A DNA stretch of 64,000 nucleotides from Rhizobium sp. RU33A (GTDB lineage Bacteria; Pseudomonadota; Alphaproteobacteria; Rhizobiales; Rhizobiaceae): positions 124,001 through 188,000 of the forward strand of contig NZ_FTMQ01000007.1 in the NCBI RefSeq assembly GCF_900156055.1, read 5' to 3'. Positions 49,482 to 57,842 of the stretch are shown in pieces. A program made the position numbers and the translations under genes. The notes below the pieces were generated by a model that was not told where the DNA came from, did no database searches, and saw nothing but the letters and a program-made list of their open reading frames with translations. How positions within the stretch are numbered: the first letter of the stretch is position 1; every line of letters begins with the position of its first letter.

Positions 49482-50765
49482 TCAAAATCGTGCGCCGGTC
49501 AGATGCGCCACCTGGGCGCCGGCCTCGTACCATGCTTCCTTGAGGGTGCGGAAGGCCGGTGCGTGTGGATCAGTCAGCGGTAGGGGCAGTTCGTCCTCTG
49601 ACATCTGGCCGAGAATGTGGCTTGCGATGGTCTTGCCGAAGACGGTGCCGGGTGAGATGCCTCGGCCGTTGTAGCCGGAGAAGCCAATGACGCCCGGAGC
49701 AAACTTGTGGAAGCGCGGGAGCGCATTGGTCGTCATGCCGATCTGGCCATACCATTCGCTTTCGAAGGCGATGTCGCCGATCTGCGGGAAGATCGCTTTG
49801 AGTGCGCGTTGTGCCCAGGCGCGATGGATCCCAAGGCCGGTGCCGCGCAGGGCGCCGACGCTGCCGAAGACCATGCGGCCGGCCTTGTCCATGCGAAAGG
49901 AGGAGAGCACTTCCTTGGTATCCCAGCAACCCTGGCGCTCCGTCAGTATCGACTTACGCAAGTTGTCGCTGAGAGGGACAGTCGCAAAATTGAAGTAGGG
50001 GAGATGAACCTGCTCTTCGCGTACGGCGGCGAAGGGGCCGTTGCTATAGGCATCCGTTGCGACGACGATCCACTGGGCATCGACAATGCCTTCAGCCGTG
50101 GTGACCCTCCAGCCGTCGGCTGTCTTGTCATAGGCTGCAACCGGGCTTGCCGTGTGCAAAACCGCTCCGGCCCTTTGTGCCGCATGAGCAAGGCCCCGGG
50201 CGTAAGCGAGTGGTTGCAAGGTGCCAGCCCGGCGGTCAAGGAGGGAGCCCTGGTAGGCGCGGGTGCTGATCTTGGATTCCGTTTCTGCCTTGTCCAGCAA
50301 GTCGACGGGCGCGCCGCGGCGTTGCCATTGCTCGGCGCGCGCCTCGATCTCCTTCTGGCCGGCGCTGCCTACGGCGCAATGCAGGGTGCCCGAGCGCTCC
50401 AACTCACACTCGATCCCGTGGCGATCGATCAGCTCCATCACGGTCCGCGGTCCGTTGCCAAGAAGGTCCAGCAGCCGCTCGCCATAGACTGGGCCGAGTT
50501 CGCCCGGCAGGTCGTCTGGCATGACCCACATGCCGGCATTGATCAGGCCGACATTGCGGCCCGCACCGCCAAAGCCAATCTCCTTCGCCTCCAGCAGAAC
50601 AACGCTGGTGCCGGCTTCGGCGAGGTGCAGGGCTGCGGAAAGGCCGGTATAGCCCCCGCCGACGATCACGACATCCGCAGTTGCGCCGCCGCGCAGGGGC
50701 GCCGTCTGGGGCGCGGCAGGGGCCGTCTTTTCCCAAAGTCCGTGGGAGCGAGGATCGTTCAGCAT
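49482..50765 (-). CDS. FAD-dependent oxidoreductase (AmaA/DadA-like, likely L-pipecolate oxidase)
   Basis: A 427-residue FAD-dependent amine oxidoreductase of the DAO family. ADVVIVGGGYTGLSAALHLAEAG-like sequence near residue 32 is the dinucleotide fold, followed by FGGAGRNVGLINAGMWV, and the C-terminal GYNGRGISPGTVFGK closes the FAD site. Together with the AmaB-like gene it matches the amaA-amaB pair of Pseudomonas putida, where AmaA converts L-pipecolate to piperideine-6-carboxylate. It could instead oxidise another cyclic or secondary amino acid. The start at 50765 follows GGGG; divergent from the LysR gene. Confidence 0.78.
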   Translation of the reverse strand: MLNDPRSHGLWEKTAPAAPQTAPLRGGATADVVIVGGGYTGLSAALHLAEAGTSVVLLEAKEIGFGGAGRNVGLINAGMWVMPDDLPGELGPVYGERLLDLLGNGPRTVMELIDRHGIECELERSGTLHCAVGSAGQKEIEARAEQWQRRGAPVDLLDKAETESKISTRAYQGSLLDRRAGTLQPLAYARGLAHAAQRAGAVLHTASPVAAYDKTADGWRVTTAEGIVDAQWIVVATDAYSNGPFAAVREEQVHLPYFNFATVPLSDNLRKSILTERQGCWDTKEVLSSFRMDKAGRMVFGSVGALRGTGLGIHRAWAQRALKAIFPQIGDIAFESEWYGQIGMTTNALPRFHKFAPGVIGFSGYNGRGISPGTVFGKTIASHILGQMSEDELPLPLTDPHAPAFRTLKEAWYEAGAQVAHLTGARF

Positions 50766-50858
50766 GGTGTGGCCCCGAGATCTGCGATGTGCCGGGGCTG
50801 GCCGCACGAGACCACTGCGTGTCCCATGTCATTCCGCCCCGTACAGTCTTGTGATTTC

Positions 50859-50873
50859 TAGAAGAGCGTTCTA
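50859..50873. promoter_or_regulatory. TAGAA-N5-TTCTA palindrome in the LysR/oxidase divergent region
   Basis: TAGAA (50859-50863), GAGCG, TTCTA (50869-50873): 15-bp dyad, the size of a LysR-type recognition half-site pair, 94 bp from the oxidase start and 45 bp before the LysR start. A candidate binding site of the neighbouring LysR. Confidence 0.4.
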
Positions 50874-50917
50874 CGCCATTCCAGCGATAAATTCTCAAGA
50901 GATCATTCCAAAAAGGC

Positions 50918-51817
50918 ATGACTATGCTGCCTGCCCGCCGCTTCCTTCCATCGCTGTCGCTGCTCACTGCATTCGAGGCCGCAGCCCGGACGGGGAGCAT
51001 CACGGCGGCGGCACGGGAGCTCGATCTGACGCAGAGTGCGGTCAGCCGGCAGATCAAGGCATTGGAGAACCAGCTTGGTGTCGAGCTGTTTTTACGCGAA
51101 CGCCAGACGATCCGGCTGACAGTCGCCGGTGATAGCTATGCCCGGGAGATACGGGAGGCGCTTCGCCGCATCTCCAGCGCGTCCCTGAACCTGCGCGCCA
51201 ATCCGCATGGCGGAACGCTCAATCTCGCAATCCTGCCGACATTCGGTGCCCGTTGGCTCGCCCCGCGCCTCGGGCAGTTTCTGGCCACCAATCCCGGGAT
51301 CACGATCAATCTGGTGACGCGACTGTCGCCATTCGACTTCCGACTGGATTCGATCGATGCGGCGATCCATTTCGGCGATGCCGTCTGGCCGGGTGCGGAA
51401 CTGACACTCTTGATGCGGGAGGAGACGATTCCTGCATGCAGCCCGGACTTCAAACAGGCGCATGAGATCCAAGCGCCATCCGATCTTCTGCGCGTGCCTC
51501 TGCTGCATCTCACGACCCGGCCGGATGCCTGGGAACGTTGGTTCACGGAAACCGGCGTCGCCTTCGAGAATGTGCATGGCATGCTCTTCGACCAGTTCGC
51601 CACTGCATCGCAGGCGGCGATCGGGGGGCTTGGCGTGGCGCTGCTTCCGACCTTCCTGATCCAGGACGAGCTTGCACGGGGCGAGTTGGTGGCCGCAGTC
51701 GATCGCCCCATGCAGAGCGCGCAACGATACTACCTTGCCTTTCCGCGGGAAAGGGCGGCCTATCCGCCGCTCGTCGCCTTCCGGGACTGGATCGTCAAGG
51801 AACTTGCCGGGAGCTAG
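50918..51817 (+). CDS. LysR-family regulator (GcvA-like) of the pipecolate/aminoadipate operon
   Basis: A 299-residue LysR protein, with the helix-turn-helix (about 13-72; FEAAARTGSITAAARELDLTQSAVSRQIKAL) and an effector domain. It is plainly a paralogue of the protein at 33550: both share LPSxSxLxAF, a LAILPTFGxRWLxPRxxxFLAxNP block and a W-x-RWFTE-like or QWFSSLG-like C-terminal region. It is divergent from the amaA-like gene, so it probably controls that operon in response to a lysine-pathway metabolite (inference). ATG at 50924 (MLPARR) is an alternative start. Confidence 0.9.
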   Translation: MTMLPARRFLPSLSLLTAFEAAARTGSITAAARELDLTQSAVSRQIKALENQLGVELFLRERQTIRLTVAGDSYAREIREALRRISSASLNLRANPHGGTLNLAILPTFGARWLAPRLGQFLATNPGITINLVTRLSPFDFRLDSIDAAIHFGDAVWPGAELTLLMREETIPACSPDFKQAHEIQAPSDLLRVPLLHLTTRPDAWERWFTETGVAFENVHGMLFDQFATASQAAIGGLGVALLPTFLIQDELARGELVAAVDRPMQSAQRYYLAFPRERAAYPPLVAFRDWIVKELAGS

Positions 51818-51827
51818 TGGTGGCTGA

Positions 51828-52235
51828 TCATAATGAACTTGCTGCAGCCGCAATCCAGACGGCGAAAGCGAGATGGGTGAGATGGTGCAGGGTCTGGTCG
51901 GTGCCGAAAAGCCACCAATAGGCGGCCTGGTCCACCTTGAAGTGGTAACGCTGCTGGACCAGTGCCTTGCTTCTATCGATCAGTCCGTGAACGGCAAGAT
52001 CGACAACCGCAAGCCAGGCGAGTTGCGGCGCCATCGTTAGGCAGATCAACAGGGTTCCCAAAGCATGCACGGCGATATGCGCGAACAAGGGTGCCATCCA
52101 CCCTTCGATCCGCTCCTTGCCTTGTGCCATCCAGCTGGTCTGTAGCAGAAAATCGGCTAGGAGATGCTTGATGACGAACAGAGCGACGGCCCAGATCAGA
52201 AGATCATTGGCGATTTGCTCCGGTATGATGGGCAT
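51828..52235 (-). CDS. DUF3307-family membrane protein
   Basis: A 135-residue protein with three or four helices and the DUF3307 pattern: LLIWAVALFVIKHLLADFLLQTSWMA (about 12-37), HIAVHALGTLLICL, and VVDLAVHGLIDRSKALV with a histidine-rich TLHHLTHLAFA end. Function unknown; some homologues are fused to DNA-binding proteins. It lies between the LysR gene (convergent) and the kinase-aminotransferase fusion (162 bp upstream on the same strand). Confidence 0.8.
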   Translation of the reverse strand: MPIIPEQIANDLLIWAVALFVIKHLLADFLLQTSWMAQGKERIEGWMAPLFAHIAVHALGTLLICLTMAPQLAWLAVVDLAVHGLIDRSKALVQQRYHFKVDQAAYWWLFGTDQTLHHLTHLAFAVWIAAAASSL

Positions 52236-52397
52236 GAGTATTCCTTCGGCTTCCTATTCTGTCCGAAGATAGACCACTCTTCAAAACGCTGTGAAGCTGC
52301 CATTTAGTTTACCCAGATTTGGGCTTTGCACTTCCTTTACGCAATCGGCGTGTTTCGGAGCGCGAAATTAGGGAGATAGTAGTGACTGCCTCTGTCG

Positions 52398-55325
52398 TCA
52401 CCAGCCGTCAGAAAGCACCTTTTCCAGCATGTCCGCGAAGAAATCGGCGCTCTCTTTGCCAAGGCAGAGCGGCGGCTTTATTTTCAGAACGTTAAGATGA
52501 TCGCCCGTCGGTTGCATGATGACGCCGAGATCAAGCAGGCGGTCGCAGATGGCCGCAGTCTCTTCCGTCGCAGGTTCCAGCGTCTCGCGATCACGCACGA
52601 ATTCCAGGCCGAGATAGAGGCCCATTCCGTGCACAGCGCCAACGATCGGGAAACGCTGGCCCAAAGCTTCAAGCCGTGCTTTCAGATGGTCACCGGTGTC
52701 TCGGGCATTTTGCTGCAGTTTTTCGTCCCGCATGATGTCGAGGACGGTCATCCCGACGACGCAGCTTACAGGGCTGCCGCCGGAGGATGAGAAGAAATAG
52801 CCTTCTTTTTCGAGGCTGTCGGCGATCTCGCGCCTGGTGATCACGGCGCCGAGCGGCTGGCCGTTGCCCATGCCCTTGGCCACCGTGATGATGTCCGGCA
52901 CGACGCCCTGCTGTTCGAAGCCCCAGAAATGATGACCGAGGCGTCCGTATCCGACCTGAACTTCGTCGGCGATGCAGAGACCTCCACGCTCGCGAACGAG
53001 TTGATAGACGTCCCCGAGATAACCCGGCGGGAGGGGAATGCCACCGGCATTGCCGTACACGCTCTCTGCGATGAAGCCGCCCAGCTGTCCACCAGCCTCC
53101 TCGATCTCAGCGATTTTTGCCGCGACCGCCTGAACATAGCCATCGGTTGAACCCTCGCCGCGATACTTGCCGCGGTAGGTGTTTGGCGAAATCACCGGGT
53201 GCACCCAGTCCGGGCGTGTTTCCAGGGCGCGCGGATTGTCGGCGAGCGAGGTCGAGACCGCGTCGCTCGCAACCGTCCATCCGTGATAGGCCTCCAGGAG
53301 GCTCAGGATGTTGCGGTGGCCGCTATGGGCCCAGGCTAGCCGAAGCGCGAGATCCACGGCTTCGGAGCCGGAATTCACGAGGAAGACTGTGTCGAGGCCC
53401 TCCGGCGCGAGTGACGCGAGGCGATCCGAGAATTCGGCGACGGCGGCGTAGTGAAAGCGCGAGTTCGTGTTGAGCATGGCCCATTGTCTGCCGACCGCCT
53501 CGGCCAAACGTGTATTGCCGTGGCCTAGGATCGTGACATTGTTGACCATGTCGAGATAGGCGCGGCCGTTCACGTCGAAGAGATGCTCTCGCCAGCCCCG
53601 TTCGATCTGTGGTGGGTCGGCATAGTAGTTCTTCTGCGGCTTGGCGAAGCTGTTCTTGCGGCGTTCCAGAAGCGCATGGCTCTCCGGTGCCGGCGCATTG
53701 ACGCCGACGCCGAGCAGCGTCGAAGGCGAGGGGCATATGCGGCGCCAGACAGCGCTTTGCTGCGGCTTGGCGAAGAGTGGGGGGACGAGATCCGGATCGC
53801 GGCAAAGCTGAATGCGCAGGCCGCCGACCCCGCCCGCTGCGCCGGCAACCGCACCGATCGCGTCGCCCGCCTTTACGGCCGTGCCATTTTCCAGGCTGCA
53901 GTCGATGCCATCCAGATGAAGCGACAGATCGGTCGATGACAGGATCAGGTGATGGCCGTCGAGCAGAATGGTTCCGTCGAACGGAGCGAAGGCTTCCGTT
54001 GCACCTGGCAGGCAGACGTCGATATGCAGAGCAAACGTTGCTGGTGGCGTTGGCGACAGTGGCTTGGTGTAGGACAGACGGAATTCGCCATAGCGGGTCG
54101 AAGAAACGCCCGTCTCCATCGCCGCGCGAGCCAGCAGCTTCCAGTCGATCTCCGGGTCGCTCCAGGTGTCGCGCGGCAGGTCCGGGCTCGTCACCGTCAG
54201 GTCCGTCAGGCGGAAGTCTGCGGGTGCGAGCGAGGGAAGAAGCGGATGGGACATCGTGAGCTCCGGCTCGTCCGGAAGCATGTCGGCGGCATCCAGGATG
54301 GCCGCTTCCATCAACGGATAGGGCACAGAGGTCGCCACCTCGAAAATCGTCCGCTCGTGCTCGATATTGCCGAGCACATAGTCATTGTCGGGGTCGATCG
54401 ATAGCTGCTGTTCGCTGCTTGCGACAAGCACGCCTGCGCGCGCGACGATCAGCGGCCATAGTGCCTTCAATTCCACCTCGTTGAGCGGGTAGCGCGCGTG
54501 GAAGGCCTTGATGGCGGGCAGGATGAAGAAGGGGTCTCCATCGGCGTGGTGCAGGAGTGCGGCGCAGGTCACCGCGAGGTCGGCCACCAGCCATCCATAG
54601 AGAACATCACCGAAGTCGATGACGCCATCTGGCATCAGGCGGCCGGTTGCATTCGGTGTGGCCACCACGTTGTCGTCGGTGATGTCGTGATGAATGGCTT
54701 GAATGCGCAGTTCGGAGGCGAGTGGCTGCAGGCGCTTCACGGCCACGATCATCGCTTTGGCGATACGGTCCCGCTGTTTCTGGTCCGCGACCGATTTCAG
54801 GAGATGCAGTGCGACCGGGCCTGCGCGGCGCAGATCCCACTGCAGTTCCCGTTCCAGCCCGCTGTGACGGAAATCCTTGAGCCCGCTTGCAATCCTGGCG
54901 ACCACGTCACCGAAAGACGCCACGACCTCAGGAGCAAGATATTTCTGGCGCGTCAGGGGCTCTCCATCCAAATAGGACAGGAGCCTGACCCAGTAGTAGT
55001 GCCCGCCAACTTCGATCTGGGGAATATATTCCCCGGTCAGGGCCGGGATCGGTTCGGGTATGCGCAGGCCGAGATCAAGATTGCGCAAGTGCTCCATGGC
55101 CCTGTTCTGGGCATCCAGTTCCTGCTGAGGATATTCCGCCCGTGTCACCTTGAGAACGAGCCGTTCTTCGCCGGTGTCGATCAGGAAATTGCGGTCCTGC
55201 TGGCTGCCGAGTTCCCGGATCGTGCCGCTGAAGCCGTAGAACTCGTTGAAGACGACCCTCGCATCGGCCAGCGTGACGTTCGGGCGCGGCAGTTCTGTGC
55301 GCTGGAGCAGAGCCGAGTCGGCCAT
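52398..55325 (-). CDS. Tri-domain fusion: APH-type kinase, M23-like domain, class-III PLP enzyme (candidate hydroxylysine kinase/phospholyase)
   Basis: A 975-residue protein in three parts. Residues about 20-330 are an aminoglycoside-phosphotransferase-like kinase: His212, Asp214 and Asn219 in IHHDITDDN, and Asp237 in IDFGD. Residues about 440-525 are an M23-peptidase-like or biotinyl-type barrel whose zinc ligands (HxxxD, HxH) are not evident. Residues about 555-975 are a class-III aminotransferase fold with Asp787 in IADEVQVGYGR and the PLP lysine Lys817 in VAKGMGNGQPLG. The ending NVLKIKPPLCL closely resembles human ETNPPL/PHYKPL phospholyases. Hydroxylysine kinase (HYKK) is the APH-fold partner of PHYKPL in animals, and fusions of the two are reported in bacteria. 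GGAGGAAACGT precedes the ATG. Likely reaction: 5-hydroxylysine phosphorylated, then to 2-aminoadipate 6-semialdehyde; ethanolamine is the alternative substrate. Confidence 0.8.
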   Translation of the reverse strand: MADSALLQRTELPRPNVTLADARVVFNEFYGFSGTIRELGSQQDRNFLIDTGEERLVLKVTRAEYPQQELDAQNRAMEHLRNLDLGLRIPEPIPALTGEYIPQIEVGGHYYWVRLLSYLDGEPLTRQKYLAPEVVASFGDVVARIASGLKDFRHSGLERELQWDLRRAGPVALHLLKSVADQKQRDRIAKAMIVAVKRLQPLASELRIQAIHHDITDDNVVATPNATGRLMPDGVIDFGDVLYGWLVADLAVTCAALLHHADGDPFFILPAIKAFHARYPLNEVELKALWPLIVARAGVLVASSEQQLSIDPDNDYVLGNIEHERTIFEVATSVPYPLMEAAILDAADMLPDEPELTMSHPLLPSLAPADFRLTDLTVTSPDLPRDTWSDPEIDWKLLARAAMETGVSSTRYGEFRLSYTKPLSPTPPATFALHIDVCLPGATEAFAPFDGTILLDGHHLILSSTDLSLHLDGIDCSLENGTAVKAGDAIGAVAGAAGGVGGLRIQLCRDPDLVPPLFAKPQQSAVWRRICPSPSTLLGVGVNAPAPESHALLERRKNSFAKPQKNYYADPPQIERGWREHLFDVNGRAYLDMVNNVTILGHGNTRLAEAVGRQWAMLNTNSRFHYAAVAEFSDRLASLAPEGLDTVFLVNSGSEAVDLALRLAWAHSGHRNILSLLEAYHGWTVASDAVSTSLADNPRALETRPDWVHPVISPNTYRGKYRGEGSTDGYVQAVAAKIAEIEEAGGQLGGFIAESVYGNAGGIPLPPGYLGDVYQLVRERGGLCIADEVQVGYGRLGHHFWGFEQQGVVPDIITVAKGMGNGQPLGAVITRREIADSLEKEGYFFSSSGGSPVSCVVGMTVLDIMRDEKLQQNARDTGDHLKARLEALGQRFPIVGAVHGMGLYLGLEFVRDRETLEPATEETAAICDRLLDLGVIMQPTGDHLNVLKIKPPLCLGKESADFFADMLEKVLSDGW

Positions 55326-55409
55326 ACGTTTCCTCCCACGGGAATCATGTCGGGAGATTAGCAGAGCCTAGTGTCGCGTCTATCCCGCAGAACCGTGTGG
55401 GCAAACGAC

Positions 55410-55437
55410 AAAGGGCGCCGTTTCCGACGCCCTTTTT
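55410..55437 (-). terminator. Terminator-like hairpin after purU
   Basis: AAAGGGCG (55410-55417) pairs with CGCCCTTT (55428-55435) 5 bp after the purU stop; the minus strand then continues into only a short T stretch, the plus strand into TTTTT. Confidence 0.6.
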
Positions 55438-55441
55438 ATGC

Positions 55442-56326
55442 TCAGCCCATGCGCTCGGAGGCGTAGGAGCCTGGGCTTGCCGGGAAGACCACCGTACGGT
55501 TGCCATTGATGAAGGTGCGGTGATGGATATGGGCGTGGATCGCACGCGCCAGCACCTGGCTTTCAACGTCACGGCCGATCGACACGTAATCGTCTGCCGA
55601 CTGCGCGTGGGTGATACGGGCGACATCCTGCTCGATGATCGGGCCTTCGTCGAGATCGGCGGTGACGTAATGGGCGGTGGCCCCAATCAGCTTCACGCCG
55701 CGTTCGAAGGCCTGCTTGTAGGGATTGGCGCCCTTGAAGGACGGCAGGAACGAGTGGTGGATGTTGATGATTTTGCCGGACATCTTCTGGCACATCTGGT
55801 CCGACAGGATCTGCATATAGCGTGCGAGCACGATGAGTTCCGTGCCGGTCTGCTCGACGAGATCCATGATGCGGGCTTCGGCCTCGAGCTTGTTGGCCTT
55901 GGTCACCGGGATATGGTGGAAGGGGATGTCATGGTTCACGACGACTTTCTGGTAGTCGAAATGATTGGAGACGACGCCGACGATCTCGATCGGCAGCGCC
56001 CCGATCTTCCAGCGGTAGAGCAGGTCGTTCAGGCAATGGCCGAAGCGCGACACCATCAAAAGGACCTTCATGCGCTTGGCGGCATCATGCAGGTTCCAGT
56101 TCATGCCGAATTTCTCGGCGACGGGAATGAAGCCCTTCTCGAGCTTGGCTTCGTTGGCGCCTTCCTCAGAGATGAAGGAGATGCGCATGAAGAACTGGCC
56201 CGTATGCAGATCGTCGAATTGCGAGCTGTCGACGATGTTGCAGCCCTGCTCGGCGAGATAGCCGGAAATCGCCGCCACGATTCCGCGGGTCGATTGGCAG
56301 GATACGGTCAAAACATAGCTCGTCAT
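55442..56326 (-). CDS. purU: Formyltetrahydrofolate deformylase
   Basis: A 294-residue PurU: an N-terminal ACT domain (about residues 4-80; YVLTVSCQSTRGIVAAISGYL) and a C-terminal formyl-transferase-like hydrolase domain with ARYMQILSDQMC, HHSFLPSFKGANPYKQAF (catalytic His/Asn region, about 200-220), and GATAHYVTADLDEGPII with the catalytic Asp. It releases formate and tetrahydrofolate from 10-formyl-THF, balancing the one-carbon pool with purine and glycine metabolism. The start at 56326 follows GGAGATGAG. No glycine riboswitch was seen upstream. Confidence 0.92.
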   Translation of the reverse strand: MTSYVLTVSCQSTRGIVAAISGYLAEQGCNIVDSSQFDDLHTGQFFMRISFISEEGANEAKLEKGFIPVAEKFGMNWNLHDAAKRMKVLLMVSRFGHCLNDLLYRWKIGALPIEIVGVVSNHFDYQKVVVNHDIPFHHIPVTKANKLEAEARIMDLVEQTGTELIVLARYMQILSDQMCQKMSGKIINIHHSFLPSFKGANPYKQAFERGVKLIGATAHYVTADLDEGPIIEQDVARITHAQSADDYVSIGRDVESQVLARAIHAHIHHRTFINGNRTVVFPASPGSYASERMG

Positions 56327-56759
56327 CGGTTCTCTCATCTCCTCGGCATGGCGCAGGCGCCGTGTCTCTATCGCATGTCCGGCACGATCGGAAGCGTGCC
56401 GTGTTGCTGATCCTCATCGTCTTTCAAAGGCTGTCGGCAAGCGCGCCTGCGGTTTCCGCACCTTTGCGATGGGCAGAGATTAGGGCAGGAAATGCAAAAC
56501 CCCGTTCCCATTGCGTCTTTCCAGGGCGCATCTTCGCCGTTTCGTCTGGTGATCAGTGTGAAATCTTCTGAGCTGTTCTTGCCACTCACCGGCGATCCGC
56601 TCTTGGGGATTCAGGAGCGCTTCCCCAGCGTGCTCCTCAAAGTGTGATTTGAAGCGCGGTCTAGACCACACGCATGAATGCTCTTGCTAGAACCAGAATG
56701 ACATTGTGCCGGGGACCCGTTAAAACCTCCGCGATATCCAGGCCAAGACAGGTTTGAAA
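56327..56759. other. 433-bp intergenic region before the GH5 gene
   Basis: Between purU (leftward) and the GH5 gene. It holds a 10-bp palindrome GGTCTAGACC (56658-56667), which could be a regulator site. The small ORFs here have poor starts and no recognisable content, so I annotate none. Confidence 0.5.
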
Positions 56760-57821
56760 ATGATGAAACGGAAAATGACGCTTGGCCTGATTTCCGCTGC
56801 GCTGGCCATGGCAATGCCAGTCAATTCACTTGCTGCCACAAGCAGTGCCTGCTTTCGTGGAATAAACCTCGCCGGGGCGGAATTCGGCAATCTGCAAGGT
56901 GTATTCGGCGAAGGCTATATCTACCCCTCGCTTGAAACGGTCACCTATTTCGCAGGTAAGGGGTTCAATACGGTGCGGCTCCCGTTCCTTTGGGAGCGCT
57001 TGCAGCCGAAGCTGAACAGCGACTTCGACCCCGCCGAGCTCAGCCGTCTCAAGGAAACCGTCGCAACGATCGGATCCTTCAATCAGACTGTGATCCTCGA
57101 TCCCCACAACTACGCACGCTACTTCGAGAAGCTGATCGGGACCGAAGAGGTTCCCGTGTCCGCCTTTGTCGATTTCTGGCAGCGTCTGGCGAAGGAGTTC
57201 GAGGGAGACCGACATGTGGTCTTCGGCCTGATGAACGAGCCCTTCGACATCTCGTCGACGGATTGGCGTGATGTCGCCAACGAAGCGATCGCGGGCATTC
57301 GCGAGGTGGGTGCAGACAACCTGATCCTGGTTCCGGGGACGTCCTGGACGGGCGCGCATAGCTGGTTCGGCGACTGGTATGGTGGGGCGAATGCAGAGGT
57401 GCTGTTGAGCATCAAGGACCCGGCTAACAATTATGCCTTCGAGCTTCACCAGTATTTCGACGACGATTTTTCCGGGACTTTGAACAATTGCAGCCGCGCA
57501 GCCGATGCCGTCGATGCCATCCGCGAGGTCGGCGAATGGTTGAAGGAAACCGGTCAGCGAGGCTTCCTCGGTGAGTTCGGTGTTCCGGGTACACCGGAAT
57601 GTACGGCGGTGCTGACGGAGGTTGTGAAGCTGCTTGATGAGGACAAGACATCGTGGATCGGCTGGACCTATTGGGCGGCTGGTGACTGGTGGCCCGAAAC
57701 CGAAGAGCTCAACATCCAGCCGACCAAAAACGGCGATCGACCACAGCTCAGTGGTCTCGCACCCGTGCTCAACGACTTCGTCGGCGCGGCGGACGGTTGC
57801 CCGGGCCTCGAGCGTCCCTGA
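56760..57821 (+). CDS. Secreted GH5-family endoglucanase (cellulase-like)
   Basis: A 353-residue glycoside hydrolase family 5 protein with a signal peptide (MTLGLISAALAMAMPVNSLA, cleavage near residue 25-27) and no cellulose-binding domain. Family motifs: the start GINLAGAEFG, VRLPFLWERLQP (about 75-86), acid/base Glu160 in FGLMNEPFD, and nucleophile Glu272 in FLGEFGVPG. It would cut beta-1,4-glucan or similar polymers outside the cell. Upstream ATGs at 56760 and 56763 are both possible; no strong ribosome-binding site is seen. It is first in a polysaccharide cluster, so trimming the exported polymer is likely (inference). Confidence 0.87.
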   Translation: MMKRKMTLGLISAALAMAMPVNSLAATSSACFRGINLAGAEFGNLQGVFGEGYIYPSLETVTYFAGKGFNTVRLPFLWERLQPKLNSDFDPAELSRLKETVATIGSFNQTVILDPHNYARYFEKLIGTEEVPVSAFVDFWQRLAKEFEGDRHVVFGLMNEPFDISSTDWRDVANEAIAGIREVGADNLILVPGTSWTGAHSWFGDWYGGANAEVLLSIKDPANNYAFELHQYFDDDFSGTLNNCSRAADAVDAIREVGEWLKETGQRGFLGEFGVPGTPECTAVLTEVVKLLDEDKTSWIGWTYWAAGDWWPETEELNIQPTKNGDRPQLSGLAPVLNDFVGAADGCPGLERP

Positions 57822-57842
57822 GGCCGCCAGCCGCCCGAAACA

